From Burkholderiaceae bacterium (GTDB lineage Bacteria; Pseudomonadota; Gammaproteobacteria; Burkholderiales; Burkholderiaceae_E): a stretch of DNA of 64,000 nucleotides. The stretch is taken from the NCBI GenBank assembly GCA_023954045.1, contig JAMLIR010000008.1, forward strand, positions 1 through 64,000, in the 5' to 3' direction. The notes under the pieces were generated by a model. That model had not been told where the DNA came from. It saw only the letters and a program-made list of their open reading frames with translations, and ran no database searches. Positions 25,406-34,081 of this stretch are shown piece after piece. Position 1 is the stretch's first letter; the number at the start of each line of letters is the position of its first letter. The position numbers and the translations under genes were made by a program.

Positions 25406-26335
25406 TCAGGCGTTGAAGTTCAGCCGCAAGCCGGGGATCGCCCAATCGTCGATGGCCACGAGACGCCCGCTGCCCGACAGCGTCACGTAGACGGTGCGCA
25501 TCTGCGGACCGCCGAAGCAGAGGTTGGTCGTGTAGCGATCGGGCAGCGGCAGGTGCCGGCAGACGCTGCCGTCGGGCGAGAGGATCGTCAGGCCGCCGTG
25601 CAGCAGGGTTGCGACGTAGAGGTTGCCCAGCGCGTCGACCGCCATCGAATCGAAGCGCTGGTACTGTCCGCCCGGCGCGGCGACGACCAGGCGGCCGCCG
25701 TGCGGCGAGGGCCAGCCGTGCCTGCGAATCAGCCCCGGCGCGGCGAGGTCGAACGCCCAGAGCCGCGCGCCTTCGGTTTCGGCGTAGTACAGCGTGGCCC
25801 CGTCGGGCGACAGCGCGGTGCCGTTCGGGGTCATCACCGGACGCGCGGCGGCGGCGATCGAGCGACCGTCGGCGCTGGCGTAGTAGAGCGCGCCGCGATC
25901 CATCTCGTGCTCGCGCACCTTGCCGAGGTCGGTGAACCAGAAGTGGCCCGTTGCGTCGAAGACGAGGTCGTTCGGCCCGCGCAGCCCGCGACCGTCGACG
26001 CGCTCGTACAGGCGCTCGCTGCGACCCGTCGCGAGGTCGACGCGCTCGATGCGGCCGGTCTCGTAGTCGTCGGCCTGTGCGACCGGGCGAACGCAGCCGT
26101 CGGCTTCGGTGGCCCAGCGGAAGCCGCCGTTGTTGCAGACGTAGACCGCGCCGTCGGGGCCGATCGCCGCGCCGTTCGGCCCGCCGCCGAGATGGGCGAC
26201 GACCGAGACCCGCCCGCCGGGCGCGACCCGGGTCAGCGTGCCGCGCGCGATCTCGACGAGCAGCACCGAGCCGTCGTCCATGGCGACCGGGCCTTCGGGG
26301 AACTGCAGACCGCACGCCAGCTCACGGATTTTCAC
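25406..26335 (-). CDS. SMP-30/gluconolactonase-family protein
   Basis: A 309-residue six-bladed beta-propeller, expected to hydrolyse a sugar-acid lactone. It has FPEGPVAM with the metal-ligand Glu near the start, the repeats PNGAAIGPDGAVYVCNNGG, GPNDLVFDATGHFWFTD and PNGTALSPDGATLYYAET, and the metal-site SMAVDALGNLYVA. The GTG start at 26335 is chosen because GAGGAG lies just upstream; the frame opens further but without a ribosome site. The first 14 bases overlap the 3' end of the LacI-type gene, so it shares that regulator's transcript and probably acts in the same pathway. Confidence 0.85.
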   Translation of the reverse strand: MKIRELACGLQFPEGPVAMDDGSVLLVEIARGTLTRVAPGGRVSVVAHLGGGPNGAAIGPDGAVYVCNNGGFRWATEADGCVRPVAQADDYETGRIERVDLATGRSERLYERVDGRGLRGPNDLVFDATGHFWFTDLGKVREHEMDRGALYYASADGRSIAAAARPVMTPNGTALSPDGATLYYAETEGARLWAFDLAAPGLIRRHGWPSPHGGRLVVAAPGGQYQRFDSMAVDALGNLYVATLLHGGLTILSPDGSVCRHLPLPDRYTTNLCFGGPQMRTVYVTLSGSGRLVAIDDWAIPGLRLNFNA

Positions 26336-27455
26336 TTGTCTGTCTCCTCTTCGAGGGTTGCCGCTGCCGCACACTTACCAACGAGCGGGTGGGAACGGGC
26401 CCGGAGCTCCCTCGGACGATCAACTCGAATGGCAGGGGCGACGGGGGGGAAGGGTTCTCGCCTCGCATGCGTGCAACCAGGTAACGTCCGGCCTGCTCGC
26501 CGATCTCCGCAATCGGGAGATGCACCGAGGTTAGCGGCGGGTGCAGGTACGCCGCGAATTCGTTGTCATTGAAGCTGGCGATGGACATGTCTCGCGGCAC
26601 CTCGACCCCGGCGCGGTCGAGCGCCGACAAGGCGCCTGCGGCCAGGTAGTCGTTTCCACACACCACGGCCGTGGCGTCGCTGCGGGACGCGATTAGCGTA
26701 TTCATGGCCTCGAAGCCCTGGCGAAATCCGTAGTCGGTCTCGATCAATGCGCGTTCGCAAAGGCTCATGCCGTGGCGTGCGACCGACTCGACGATTCCAC
26801 GATATCGCCTGCGGGCGCGTTCGTTGTCGGCGGTATGCCCGCCGATGAATCCGATCCTGCGATGGCCGAGTTGCGCCAGATGGTCCACGACGCAGGCCGC
26901 GGCCCCATGCTCGTCGAAGCCGACGCAATCGCCGTCGTCGCTCTCGAGGGCCCACATCATCACGAACGGGATGCGGTGCGCAGAAAGCGTCGAGAAAGTC
27001 TGTCTTGGCTGTCGAGAACCGAGGAGCGCCACGGCGTCGACGCCCCGCTCTATCAGCGCCCGCAGGATTGCGGGCTCGCGCGCCTCCTCGTGTGCGGGTG
27101 CCGAAAGCAGGAGCGTGTAGCCCTTGGCGGCCAAGGCCGTTTCGAGGCCCTGGATCATCGTAGGAAACGACGAAGAGCCGAACCGAGGAACGATCGCGCC
27201 GACGGTCATGGTGCGACGCATCGCCAGGGCGCGTGCCGCGCCATTGGCGACGTATCCGAGCCGCTCCACCGCCGCAAGGACCCGGTGTCGTGTCGCGTCG
27301 CTGATCATGTCCGGGTGGCGAAGCGCGCGAGAAACGGTACCGGTCGAGACGCCGGCGAGCTGGGCGACATCAAGCAACGACGCTGGCCGGCCAACGCGCG
27401 GGGTTGCGCCGGGGTGAATGGTCCGGTTTGCGGTGTCGGCGGGACGGCGGGGCAT
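26322..27455 (-). CDS. LacI-family transcriptional repressor
   Basis: A 377-residue regulator. The N-terminal HTH (SLLDVAQLAGVSTGTVSRALRHPDMISDATRHRVLAAVERLGYVAN) is followed by the sugar-binding-protein-like core (VGAIVPRFGSSSFPTMIQGLE..., RIGFIGGHTADNERARRRYRG, VVCGNDYLAAGALSAL). It is divergent from the TPP-enzyme operon, and two LacI-type operators lie in the gap, so it likely represses that operon and itself until an effector binds. The start at 27455 (MPRRPADT) is preferred; an ATG at 27566 would place the start inside the operator region. Confidence 0.9.
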   Translation of the reverse strand: MPRRPADTANRTIHPGATPRVGRPASLLDVAQLAGVSTGTVSRALRHPDMISDATRHRVLAAVERLGYVANGAARALAMRRTMTVGAIVPRFGSSSFPTMIQGLETALAAKGYTLLLSAPAHEEAREPAILRALIERGVDAVALLGSRQPRQTFSTLSAHRIPFVMMWALESDDGDCVGFDEHGAAACVVDHLAQLGHRRIGFIGGHTADNERARRRYRGIVESVARHGMSLCERALIETDYGFRQGFEAMNTLIASRSDATAVVCGNDYLAAGALSALDRAGVEVPRDMSIASFNDNEFAAYLHPPLTSVHLPIAEIGEQAGRYLVARMRGENPSPPSPLPFELIVRGSSGPVPTRSLVSVRQRQPSKRRQTSENP

Positions 27456-27507
27456 GTGCGGCGGCGCATTGTTCGATGCGCGAATCCTAGCGGGATTCTT
27501 CGGCCGA

Positions 27508-27533
27508 TGCAGTGCAAACGCTTGTGCACTGCA
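27508..27533. promoter_or_regulatory. LacI-type operator O2, near the regulator gene
   Basis: Perfect 9-bp arms TGCAGTGCA and TGCACTGCA flank AACGCTTG. The inner core TGCAAACGCTTG (27513-27524) is identical to the core of the second operator at 27591. The site lies about 53 bases before the repressor start, fitting autoregulation. Confidence 0.65.
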
Positions 27534-27559
27534 GAAGATGGAAACGAAACTATGGTGGG

Positions 27560-27588
27560 TTGACAACGGCTAGGTCGTGGAATAGCGT
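27560..27588 (+). promoter_or_regulatory. Promoter of the TPP-enzyme/TRAP operon
   Basis: A consensus -35 TTGACA (27560-27565), a 17-base spacer and a weak -10 TAGCGT (27583-27588). The operator at 27591-27604 covers the predicted start of transcription. Confidence 0.5.
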
Positions 27589-27590
27589 GG

Positions 27591-27604
27591 TGCAAACGCT
27601 TGCA
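27591..27604. promoter_or_regulatory. LacI-type operator O1, at the operon start
   Basis: TGCAAACGCTTGCA, a near-palindrome with the central CG typical of LacI-family sites. It is 78 bases from the matching core in O2, compatible with looping. Confidence 0.65.
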
Positions 27605-27646
27605 TAACTCGCAGGCCTCGATCGAGAACGAACCGGAACGAGGACA

Positions 27647-29329
27647 ATGGCTGCAACCAAACGCGAGATTGTCCGCACGATCGCCGAGTGCGGAGCGACG
27701 CATGCCTTCACGTTGCCTGGGCTGGGCGTGACGTGGATGCTCGACGAGTTTTACGAGGCGCGCGACCGCGTCAAGCTGGTCCTCAATCGAAGCGAGCAGT
27801 TCGCCTCGATCATGGCTCAGGCCTACGGCAAAGTGCTCGGCAAGCCGGCGGTGTTTCTGGGTCAAGGGCCTTTCGCGAGCACGACCGGGGCCTTCGGGAT
27901 CCTCGAGGCGCACTTCGCCGGAACACCGATGGTCGTGATCACCGATACCTCCTGCTACGACGGTTTCGGAATGCGCGGCGTCTACCAGACCATGACGGGA
28001 GACTACGGCGCGGCCGATGTCGCGACGGTGCTCAGGACCATGACCAAGTTCTGCGCGTATGCGACCGAAGTCGACGAAGCGGTATTCGGGCTGCAGATGG
28101 CATTCAAGCACGCCTCGTTGCCGCGGCTGGGTCCGGCGGCGTTGGTGCTCAAGACACCGATCATCCGGCGCGAATTCGTACCGAATCCGCGGGTACGTTT
28201 GTTCGACCCGGCCGGGCATCTTGCCTACACGCCGGCCCGACCGGACGAAAAAGCGGTAGCCGAGCTCGCCGCGATGATCAGGCAGGCAGAGCGTCCGCTG
28301 ATCATCGCAGGGCAGGGCGCGCAGTCGGACGGCGCAAGGCGCCTGCTGGCTGATGTGGCTACCAAGGCCGGCATTGCCGTTGCCACGAGCTACAACGGAA
28401 AGGGCGTCCTCGACGAAACCTCGCCCGTCAGCGTCGGAATGCTGGGAACCTGGGGCTGCAAGGCGGGCAACGAGGCCGTCAGGCAGGCTGACGTCGTCGT
28501 CGCGCTCGGCGCCAGCCTCGGACCGGACTACATGCGATTCTGCGAAGAGGGTTTCTTGCGCCCGGGCGCGCAACGGATTGCCCAGATCGACGTCGATCCA
28601 AGAAATGCAGGGTGGGTCTATCCGGTCGATCTCGCGATCACGGGCGACGCAGTCGATGTACTTGCGGCCCTGTCCCGACACGACACCGGCGAGTCGGCGC
28701 GCAGTGAGCGCCTTCGCTGGATCGCGTCAAACAACGAACGGATGGGATACGGTTTGGCGCCCGCGTGGACAGCGAGGGAGGGGACCGTCCACAACGCCGA
28801 CATCCTGAAGGCGCTCGACGGCTTTCTCACGGATCGCCACATGCTCACCTTGGATGCCGGCAACAACCGGATCTGGCTCACGACGACAATGCGGGTACGC
28901 ACGCCTGGCCAGTTGCTGGTTCCGGGCGGAATCGGCGGAATGGGTTGGGCCATTCCAGCGGCCATCGGCGCCAAGATCGCGCGACCCGATCGTCGACTGA
29001 TTGCGCTGACCGGAGACGGTGGCGCGGGGATGTCGGTTTCTTCGCTGACGACGGCGATCGCCGAGGGCATGCCTGTCACGGTAGTAGTCGCGAACAATGC
29101 CGGTCTGGGCATGGTCCGCGACAACATGCGCGGCAAGCGCATCGCGGTCGACTACCCGCCCACCGATTTCGCAACCATTGCGCGCGGTCTGGGTTGCGCT
29201 GCGTTCGCGGTACGTCACCCTTCGGAGATTGCGGATGCCTTGCATCAGGCCGAGAAGTCGGGCCGCCCCGCGCTGATCGACGTAGCGGTCGATCCCGACG
29301 CAAGTCATCACCCGGCTTCCGACTACTAG
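27647..29329 (+). CDS. Thiamine-diphosphate-dependent enzyme of the acetolactate synthase/decarboxylase superfamily
   Basis: A 560-residue three-domain enzyme. The catalytic Glu is in NRSEQFASIM (Glu50), the central domain is at about 195-330 (RPLIIAGQGAQSDGARRLL) and the TPP/Mg motif GDGGAGMS (about 455) ends in NN (about 482-483). It acts on a 2-oxo acid, as a lyase, carboligase or decarboxylase; which one is not evident. It is the first gene of the operon controlled by the two LacI-type operators and precedes an SDR by 8 bases. Biosynthetic acetolactate synthase is unlikely, because no small subunit is present and the setting is catabolic. Confidence 0.8.
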   Translation: MAATKREIVRTIAECGATHAFTLPGLGVTWMLDEFYEARDRVKLVLNRSEQFASIMAQAYGKVLGKPAVFLGQGPFASTTGAFGILEAHFAGTPMVVITDTSCYDGFGMRGVYQTMTGDYGAADVATVLRTMTKFCAYATEVDEAVFGLQMAFKHASLPRLGPAALVLKTPIIRREFVPNPRVRLFDPAGHLAYTPARPDEKAVAELAAMIRQAERPLIIAGQGAQSDGARRLLADVATKAGIAVATSYNGKGVLDETSPVSVGMLGTWGCKAGNEAVRQADVVVALGASLGPDYMRFCEEGFLRPGAQRIAQIDVDPRNAGWVYPVDLAITGDAVDVLAALSRHDTGESARSERLRWIASNNERMGYGLAPAWTAREGTVHNADILKALDGFLTDRHMLTLDAGNNRIWLTTTMRVRTPGQLLVPGGIGGMGWAIPAAIGAKIARPDRRLIALTGDGGAGMSVSSLTTAIAEGMPVTVVVANNAGLGMVRDNMRGKRIAVDYPPTDFATIARGLGCAAFAVRHPSEIADALHQAEKSGRPALIDVAVDPDASHHPASDY

Positions 29330-29337
29330 GGCCCGCG

Positions 29338-30060
29338 ATGACCCGGCCCGTAGCACTCGTCACAGGCGGCAGTCGGAACATCGGTCTGGCGATCGCGCGG
29401 CGATTTGCATTGGACTACACGGTGCTGATCGCGGATCTGCAGCGCCCGGCATGCGAACTTCCCAATGAGGCTCGATGGGTAGACGTCGACGTTCGCGACT
29501 ACGCGACTTGCGTCAGGGCCGTCGAAGCGGCGGTCTCGCTGGGGCCGCTCGCCTGCGTGGTTCATTCGGCGGCAATCACGGTGCCCCCTGTGCCTTTCGC
29601 GGAGCTCGATCCGCTCGAGTGGGCAAAGGTGATCGACGTGAACCTGAACGGGGCCTTCAACACGATGCGCGCATCAGTGGCGGCGCTGCGCGAATCGCGC
29701 GGTTGCGCGCTTCTTATCGCCTCCAGGGCGGCGCGGGTCGGCTACGCCGCGCTCGACCCCTCGCCGCGTGGCACCAAGCCTCACTACTGCGCGTCCAAGG
29801 CCGGCGTGATATCGCTTGCAAGATCGCTGGCCGTCGAGCTCGCAGCTGACGGTGTTCGCGTCAACTGCGTGGCGCCCGGCTCGATCGAGGGCGACATGAT
29901 TCCCCGGGAGCGCTGGGCTGAAATCTCCGGGAAGGTGCCGTTGCGCCGCATGGGGCGGCCGGAGGACATTGCCGAGGCATGTTGGTTTCTCTGCACGCCG
30001 GCTGCATCCTATATCACGGGCCATGTGCTCGATGTCAATGGCGGAACCTGGATGAACTGA
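29338..30060 (+). CDS. Short-chain dehydrogenase/reductase
   Basis: A 240-residue cytosolic NAD(P)-dependent oxidoreductase. The cofactor loop is TGGSRNIGLAIA (about residues 9-20), the N-x-x-AG-like region is VHSAAITVPP, the catalytic Tyr/Lys are in HYCASKAG (Tyr about 150, Lys about 154), and the C-terminal ITGHVLDVNGGTWMN is typical of classical SDRs. It is co-transcribed with the TPP enzyme and TRAP genes. The substrate is unknown; a hydroxy acid or sugar alcohol from the transporter is plausible. Confidence 0.85.
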   Translation: MTRPVALVTGGSRNIGLAIARRFALDYTVLIADLQRPACELPNEARWVDVDVRDYATCVRAVEAAVSLGPLACVVHSAAITVPPVPFAELDPLEWAKVIDVNLNGAFNTMRASVAALRESRGCALLIASRAARVGYAALDPSPRGTKPHYCASKAGVISLARSLAVELAADGVRVNCVAPGSIEGDMIPRERWAEISGKVPLRRMGRPEDIAEACWFLCTPAASYITGHVLDVNGGTWMN

Positions 30061-30118
30061 GCGGAGGCACCGGAGGTGCTGCGCCACGCATGAATGCATA
30101 CCCAAGGAGGAGACGTCA

Positions 30119-31171
30119 ATGAAGCGCTTCGATAAGTACGCAAGTTGGCTCGTTTGCGTTGCCGTACTCACCGCGACATTCGGGTTCTTCACAGCCCCGG
30201 TCAATGCCGCCGGCCCGATCCTGAGCATCAATCTGGCGCAATGCTGCCCGCCCGATCAGGCCTACGGCATGTACGCGCACGGCTTCGCCGAGCGACTCGC
30301 AAAGAACTCCGGCGGTGCCATCACGGTCAAGAACCTTGACGGCGGAGTCATGGGCGACGAGCAGGTGATGGCACAGAAGGTTCAAATCGGAACTCTGCAA
30401 ATGGCCGCTGTCACGTCGAATAACGTCGCACAGTTGGCTCCGTCGGTAAACGTCCTGGTTCTTCCGTACCTGAACAGCAGTCCGTCGGATCTGCTCGGCC
30501 CGAAGGGTCTGCTTCGTCCTGGGCCTTACCTGGACGAGTTGAATCGCCGCGTCCTTAAGGAATCGGGCACGGTACGGATCATCGGTGGGTTCACCAACGA
30601 CTTCCGAAAGCTGTTCACGAAAGACAAATGCGTCGAGACGCTTGCCGACCTGAAGGGGCTGAAAATCCGGATGCCGAAGAACCCGGTGATGGAGCAATTG
30701 TGGGGTGCATGGGGGGTGTCGACGTATCCGATCGCATGGTCCGAGACATTTGGAGCGATCCAGCAAGGGGTCGTCGACGCGTTCGACAGTCCGCTCGACG
30801 TGATTCCCAAGATGGGCTTCTACAAGCACATCAAGTACGTCATCGACACGCACTATCTGCCGCAAGCAGCCCTCCTGATCGTCAACGAGCGCTGGTTCCA
30901 GGGCCTGCCGCAATCCGATCGCGAGCTGATCATGAAGACCGCCGCGGAGAACGATCAGTGGCACTACGAATGGGTCGGCAGCCAGCAGAAGACGATGCGA
31001 GCTGACCTCGAGTCGAAGCACGGCACGAAGTTCTGCACGCTGAAGGACGCTGATGAGTGGGAGAAGAGAGCGCGCTCGACCTGGCCGGCGCTCTACGGGC
31101 TCGTGGGCGGCGGCAAGGAGTGGGTCGATGCCACGCTCGCCTACAAGAGGACGGGAAGGTTCCCGAACTGA
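30119..31171 (+). CDS. TRAP transporter substrate-binding protein (DctP family)
   Basis: A 350-residue periplasmic solute receptor. A signal peptide covers about 1-30 (ending APVNA). The family signatures are LKGLKIRMPKNPVMEQLWGAWG with the Arg that pairs with a substrate carboxylate, and SETFGAIQQGVVDAFDSPLDV. AAGGAGGAG provides a strong ribosome site. With the two permease genes it makes a full sodium-coupled TRAP system for an organic acid. The unusual CC in NLAQCCPPDQAYG may form a disulfide in the mature protein. Confidence 0.9.
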   Translation: MKRFDKYASWLVCVAVLTATFGFFTAPVNAAGPILSINLAQCCPPDQAYGMYAHGFAERLAKNSGGAITVKNLDGGVMGDEQVMAQKVQIGTLQMAAVTSNNVAQLAPSVNVLVLPYLNSSPSDLLGPKGLLRPGPYLDELNRRVLKESGTVRIIGGFTNDFRKLFTKDKCVETLADLKGLKIRMPKNPVMEQLWGAWGVSTYPIAWSETFGAIQQGVVDAFDSPLDVIPKMGFYKHIKYVIDTHYLPQAALLIVNERWFQGLPQSDRELIMKTAAENDQWHYEWVGSQQKTMRADLESKHGTKFCTLKDADEWEKRARSTWPALYGLVGGGKEWVDATLAYKRTGRFPN

Positions 31172-31217
31172 ACCCGCGAACCGGTGAAAGGCGTCCGACA
31201 GGAGCGCTGATCGCCGG

Positions 31218-31745
31218 ATGGCTCGCTCGCAGACCACATTGCACATTCGTATGCACATGGGCTCTCTGCTGAACAGCTTCGAGAAGCACGCCGCCAACCT
31301 GGCGCTGGCCGGGCTGGTGGTCGTGCTGGCGCTGCAGGTGTTCTTTCGCTACGTGCTGCAGACCGGATTGTCTTGGACGGAGGAGGTGTCGCGCTTCCTG
31401 TTCGTTGGATTCGTATACGTGTCGGCCAGTTACGCGGTGCAACAAGGTACGCACATTCGCGTCAGTATCGGCGTCGACGCTCTCCCGCCTCGTGTCAGGC
31501 GTGCGGCGTTACGCCTCGCCGACGCACTATGGATCTGCTTCAACGCGCTAGTGGTGATTTCCGGCGTCGTTCTGATCAAGGGGATGATCGCCCATCCCGT
31601 CTATTCGACCTCGCTGTTCATTCCGCTATCGCTGGTGTATCTGGTGATCCCCGTTGCGCATGCGCTCATGATCGTCCGCATCGTTCAGTCGCATATCCGG
31701 GCACGAAGCACGGAAGGAGAAACGCGCACTGGGAGCAAAGCGTGA
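31218..31745 (+). CDS. TRAP transporter small permease (DctQ)
   Basis: A 175-residue inner-membrane protein with four helices (about 25-45, 60-80, 105-125, 140-160) and the DctQ pattern NLALAGLVVVLALQVFFRYVLQTGLSWTEEVSRFLFVGFVYVSA. In-frame Mets at 31251 and 31257 are alternative starts, as no ribosome site is decisive. It overlaps the large permease gene by GTGA. Confidence 0.85.
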   Translation: MARSQTTLHIRMHMGSLLNSFEKHAANLALAGLVVVLALQVFFRYVLQTGLSWTEEVSRFLFVGFVYVSASYAVQQGTHIRVSIGVDALPPRVRRAALRLADALWICFNALVVISGVVLIKGMIAHPVYSTSLFIPLSLVYLVIPVAHALMIVRIVQSHIRARSTEGETRTGSKA

Positions 31746-33001
31746 CGATCGTCGTTCTTATGATACTGAGCCTCGCGATCGGTGTGCCGATCTTTGCGGC
31801 GCTCGGGATCGCGACGCTGGGCGAGTTGCTCTATTCACCGGTTCCTCTGGCAACACTCGCGTACACGCTGTACAGCGGGGTCGACCAGTTTCCGCTGATC
31901 GCGATCCCGTGTTTCGTGCTGGCGAGTGCCCTGATGACGCGCGCGGGCATTACCGGTGACATGGTACGGGTGATGCGACTGCTGGTCGGCGCGAGACCGG
32001 GCGGTCTCGCAGCGGTGACCATCCTGGCGTGCATGTTCTTCGCGGCGATTTCGGGCTCGGGGCCGGGAACCGTGGCCGCGGTCGGCGCGCTGATGATCCC
32101 GGCGATGGCGCGCGACGGTTATGACGAAGACTACGCGGCCGCCGTGGCTTCGTCGGGCGGGACGCTGGGAATCCTGATTCCGCCCAGCAATCCGATGATC
32201 GTCTACGGCGTGCTCGCCGGTGTCTCGATTGGCGACCTGTTTATCGCGGGCGTGCTTCCCGGCATCCTGATGGGGGTGCTGTTGATCGCGGTGGCGATCC
32301 GGATCGCCCGAAGGCGCGGCTATCGCTCGTCCATCGGCGCGACCGCCGACGAGACGCTTGGCAAGGCTGTCTGGCAGGGAGCGTTCTCGCTGGCAATGCC
32401 CTTCGTCGTTCTGGGGGGTATCTATGTCGGAGTGTTCACTCCTGTCGAGGCGGCGATCGTCGCGGTCGTCTATGCGCTGCTGGTCGGCGTGATCGTGAAA
32501 CGGGCGCTGAGCCTCGCCGCGATCTGGGAGGCACTGAGCGAGACCAGCGCGATCTGCGGCGGATTGGTGCTGATCATGGGCACGGCAATCCTGTTCGGAG
32601 AGTCGCTCGCGTTGAACCAGGTACCGCAGCGACTGGCGAGCGCGATGCTGGCGGTAACGACCGACCCCACGCTGATGTTGTTGCTGATCGGCGCGCTGCT
32701 TGTGTTCCTCGGCACGTTCATGGAGACTCTCTCGACTATCATCATCCTGACGCCGATTTTGTTGCCGATGGTGACGCAACTCGGCGTTCATCCGATCCAC
32801 TTCGGGATCATTCTCGTCGTGGCAAGCGAGATCGGATTTCTCACACCTCCGCTCGGGGTCAACCTGTTCGTGTCATGCAACCTGACCGGGTTGCCGCTGG
32901 AAAAGGTCGCACGGGCGGCCGTCCCGTTCATCGTCGCCATGGCGGCCGCGCTGATCGCCGTGATCGTCTTTCCCTGGTTCTCCCTGGCGATCGTGGGATG
33001 A
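31742..33001 (+). CDS. TRAP transporter large permease (DctM)
   Basis: A 419-residue sodium-coupled channel subunit with about 12 helices. Conserved stretches include AAISGSGPGTVAAVGALMIPAM, the Pro-containing motif GILIPPSNPMIVYGVLAGVSIGDLF and GFLTPPLGVNLFV. The GTG start overlaps the DctQ stop. It works with the upstream DctP/DctQ proteins to import the acid substrate of this operon. Confidence 0.92.
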   Translation: MTIVVLMILSLAIGVPIFAALGIATLGELLYSPVPLATLAYTLYSGVDQFPLIAIPCFVLASALMTRAGITGDMVRVMRLLVGARPGGLAAVTILACMFFAAISGSGPGTVAAVGALMIPAMARDGYDEDYAAAVASSGGTLGILIPPSNPMIVYGVLAGVSIGDLFIAGVLPGILMGVLLIAVAIRIARRRGYRSSIGATADETLGKAVWQGAFSLAMPFVVLGGIYVGVFTPVEAAIVAVVYALLVGVIVKRALSLAAIWEALSETSAICGGLVLIMGTAILFGESLALNQVPQRLASAMLAVTTDPTLMLLLIGALLVFLGTFMETLSTIIILTPILLPMVTQLGVHPIHFGIILVVASEIGFLTPPLGVNLFVSCNLTGLPLEKVARAAVPFIVAMAAALIAVIVFPWFSLAIVG

Positions 33002-33080
33002 GAGGCTGCATCCCGGCGGCCGATCGGCGCCGCTCCGCAACGCGGAGGGGGCGGGCGTTGCTTTCATCCGGACGGAGGGA

Positions 33081-34064
33081 ATGGTGAAGACGAATCTTCT
33101 GATGTGCGTACTGGCGATCTTCTCGGCCGCGATCATGGGACCGGGGGCGGCGCGGGCGCAAGAGGCCGACTGGCCGAGCCGACCGGTGCGCATCGTGGTG
33201 CCGTTCCCGCCGGGAGGAACCACCGATATCCTCGCCAGAGAGGTGGGCCAGCGGATGGCAGTGACGTTCAAGCAAACGTTCGTCGTCGACAACCGGGCCG
33301 GGGCAAGCGGCGCGATAGGGCTGGAGCACGTCGCGCGGGCTGCCCCGGACGGCTACACGCTGGTCATCGGTTCGCCGCAGACGCTGACGATCAATCCGCA
33401 TCTGTTCAAGCTCAACTTCAGACCGATGGAGGACTTCGCGCCGATCGTCATCATCGCGAGTGTGCCGAACGTGCTGGTCGTCAATCCGAAGTTGCCCGCA
33501 AGGACCGTTGGCGAAGTCGTGGAACTCGCCAGGAAGAGCCCCGGACGGCTCAACTATGCGTCGACGAGCATAGGGGGCACGCCACACCTGACGGGCGAGA
33601 TGCTCAAGCGTGTCGCCAACGTGGATATCCAGCACGTGCCTTATAAGGGGAGCGCTCCGGCACTCGCCGACCTGATCGCCGGACATGTCGAGATGATGTT
33701 CGACAATCTCCCGTCGGCGTTGCCGTACGTCAGATCGGGACAGCTTCGCGCGATTGCGGTCACGACGAGCAATCGCTCGCCGGTGCTGCCAGAGCTTCCG
33801 ACTTTCGGAGAACAGGGCATGTCCGGTTTCGAGAGCCAAGGCTGGTTCTCGATTCTCGGTCCGAAGGGGACGCCTAGCGTCGTGGTTGAGCGAATCAATG
33901 CCGAGGTCAATCGACTGATTGCCACCGACGACTTCAAGCAGAAGCTCATCCAGCTCGGATCACAACCGGTCGGGGGAAGTCCGGAGTTCTTCGCGCGGCA
34001 CATGCGGGATGAATCCGAAAGGTGGGGGGCACTGATTCGCAGCGCGGGCATCAAGGCGGAATGA
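33081..34064 (+). CDS. Bug/TctC-family periplasmic solute-binding protein
   Basis: A 327-residue exported receptor. A signal peptide covers about 1-26 (ending GAARA). DWPSRPVRIVVPFPPGGTTDILAREV and DNRAGASGAIGLEHVARAAPDGYTL are hallmarks of the Bordetella uptake gene family, and VPYKGSAPALADLIAGHVEMMFD is the second conserved block. No TctA/TctB membrane genes are nearby, so it is an orphan receptor, common in Burkholderiales. Its presence beside a complete TRAP system suggests two receptors for related acids or a sensory use. Confidence 0.9.
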   Translation: MVKTNLLMCVLAIFSAAIMGPGAARAQEADWPSRPVRIVVPFPPGGTTDILAREVGQRMAVTFKQTFVVDNRAGASGAIGLEHVARAAPDGYTLVIGSPQTLTINPHLFKLNFRPMEDFAPIVIIASVPNVLVVNPKLPARTVGEVVELARKSPGRLNYASTSIGGTPHLTGEMLKRVANVDIQHVPYKGSAPALADLIAGHVEMMFDNLPSALPYVRSGQLRAIAVTTSNRSPVLPELPTFGEQGMSGFESQGWFSILGPKGTPSVVVERINAEVNRLIATDDFKQKLIQLGSQPVGGSPEFFARHMRDESERWGALIRSAGIKAE

Positions 34065-34081
34065 TCGGATCGGGGCGAAGC

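Noticed and set aside
27456-27566. Earlier ATG (27566) for the LacI-type repressor
   Set aside because: It would place 37 non-conserved residues before the HTH and put the start inside the operator region; 27455 is more consistent with the family.
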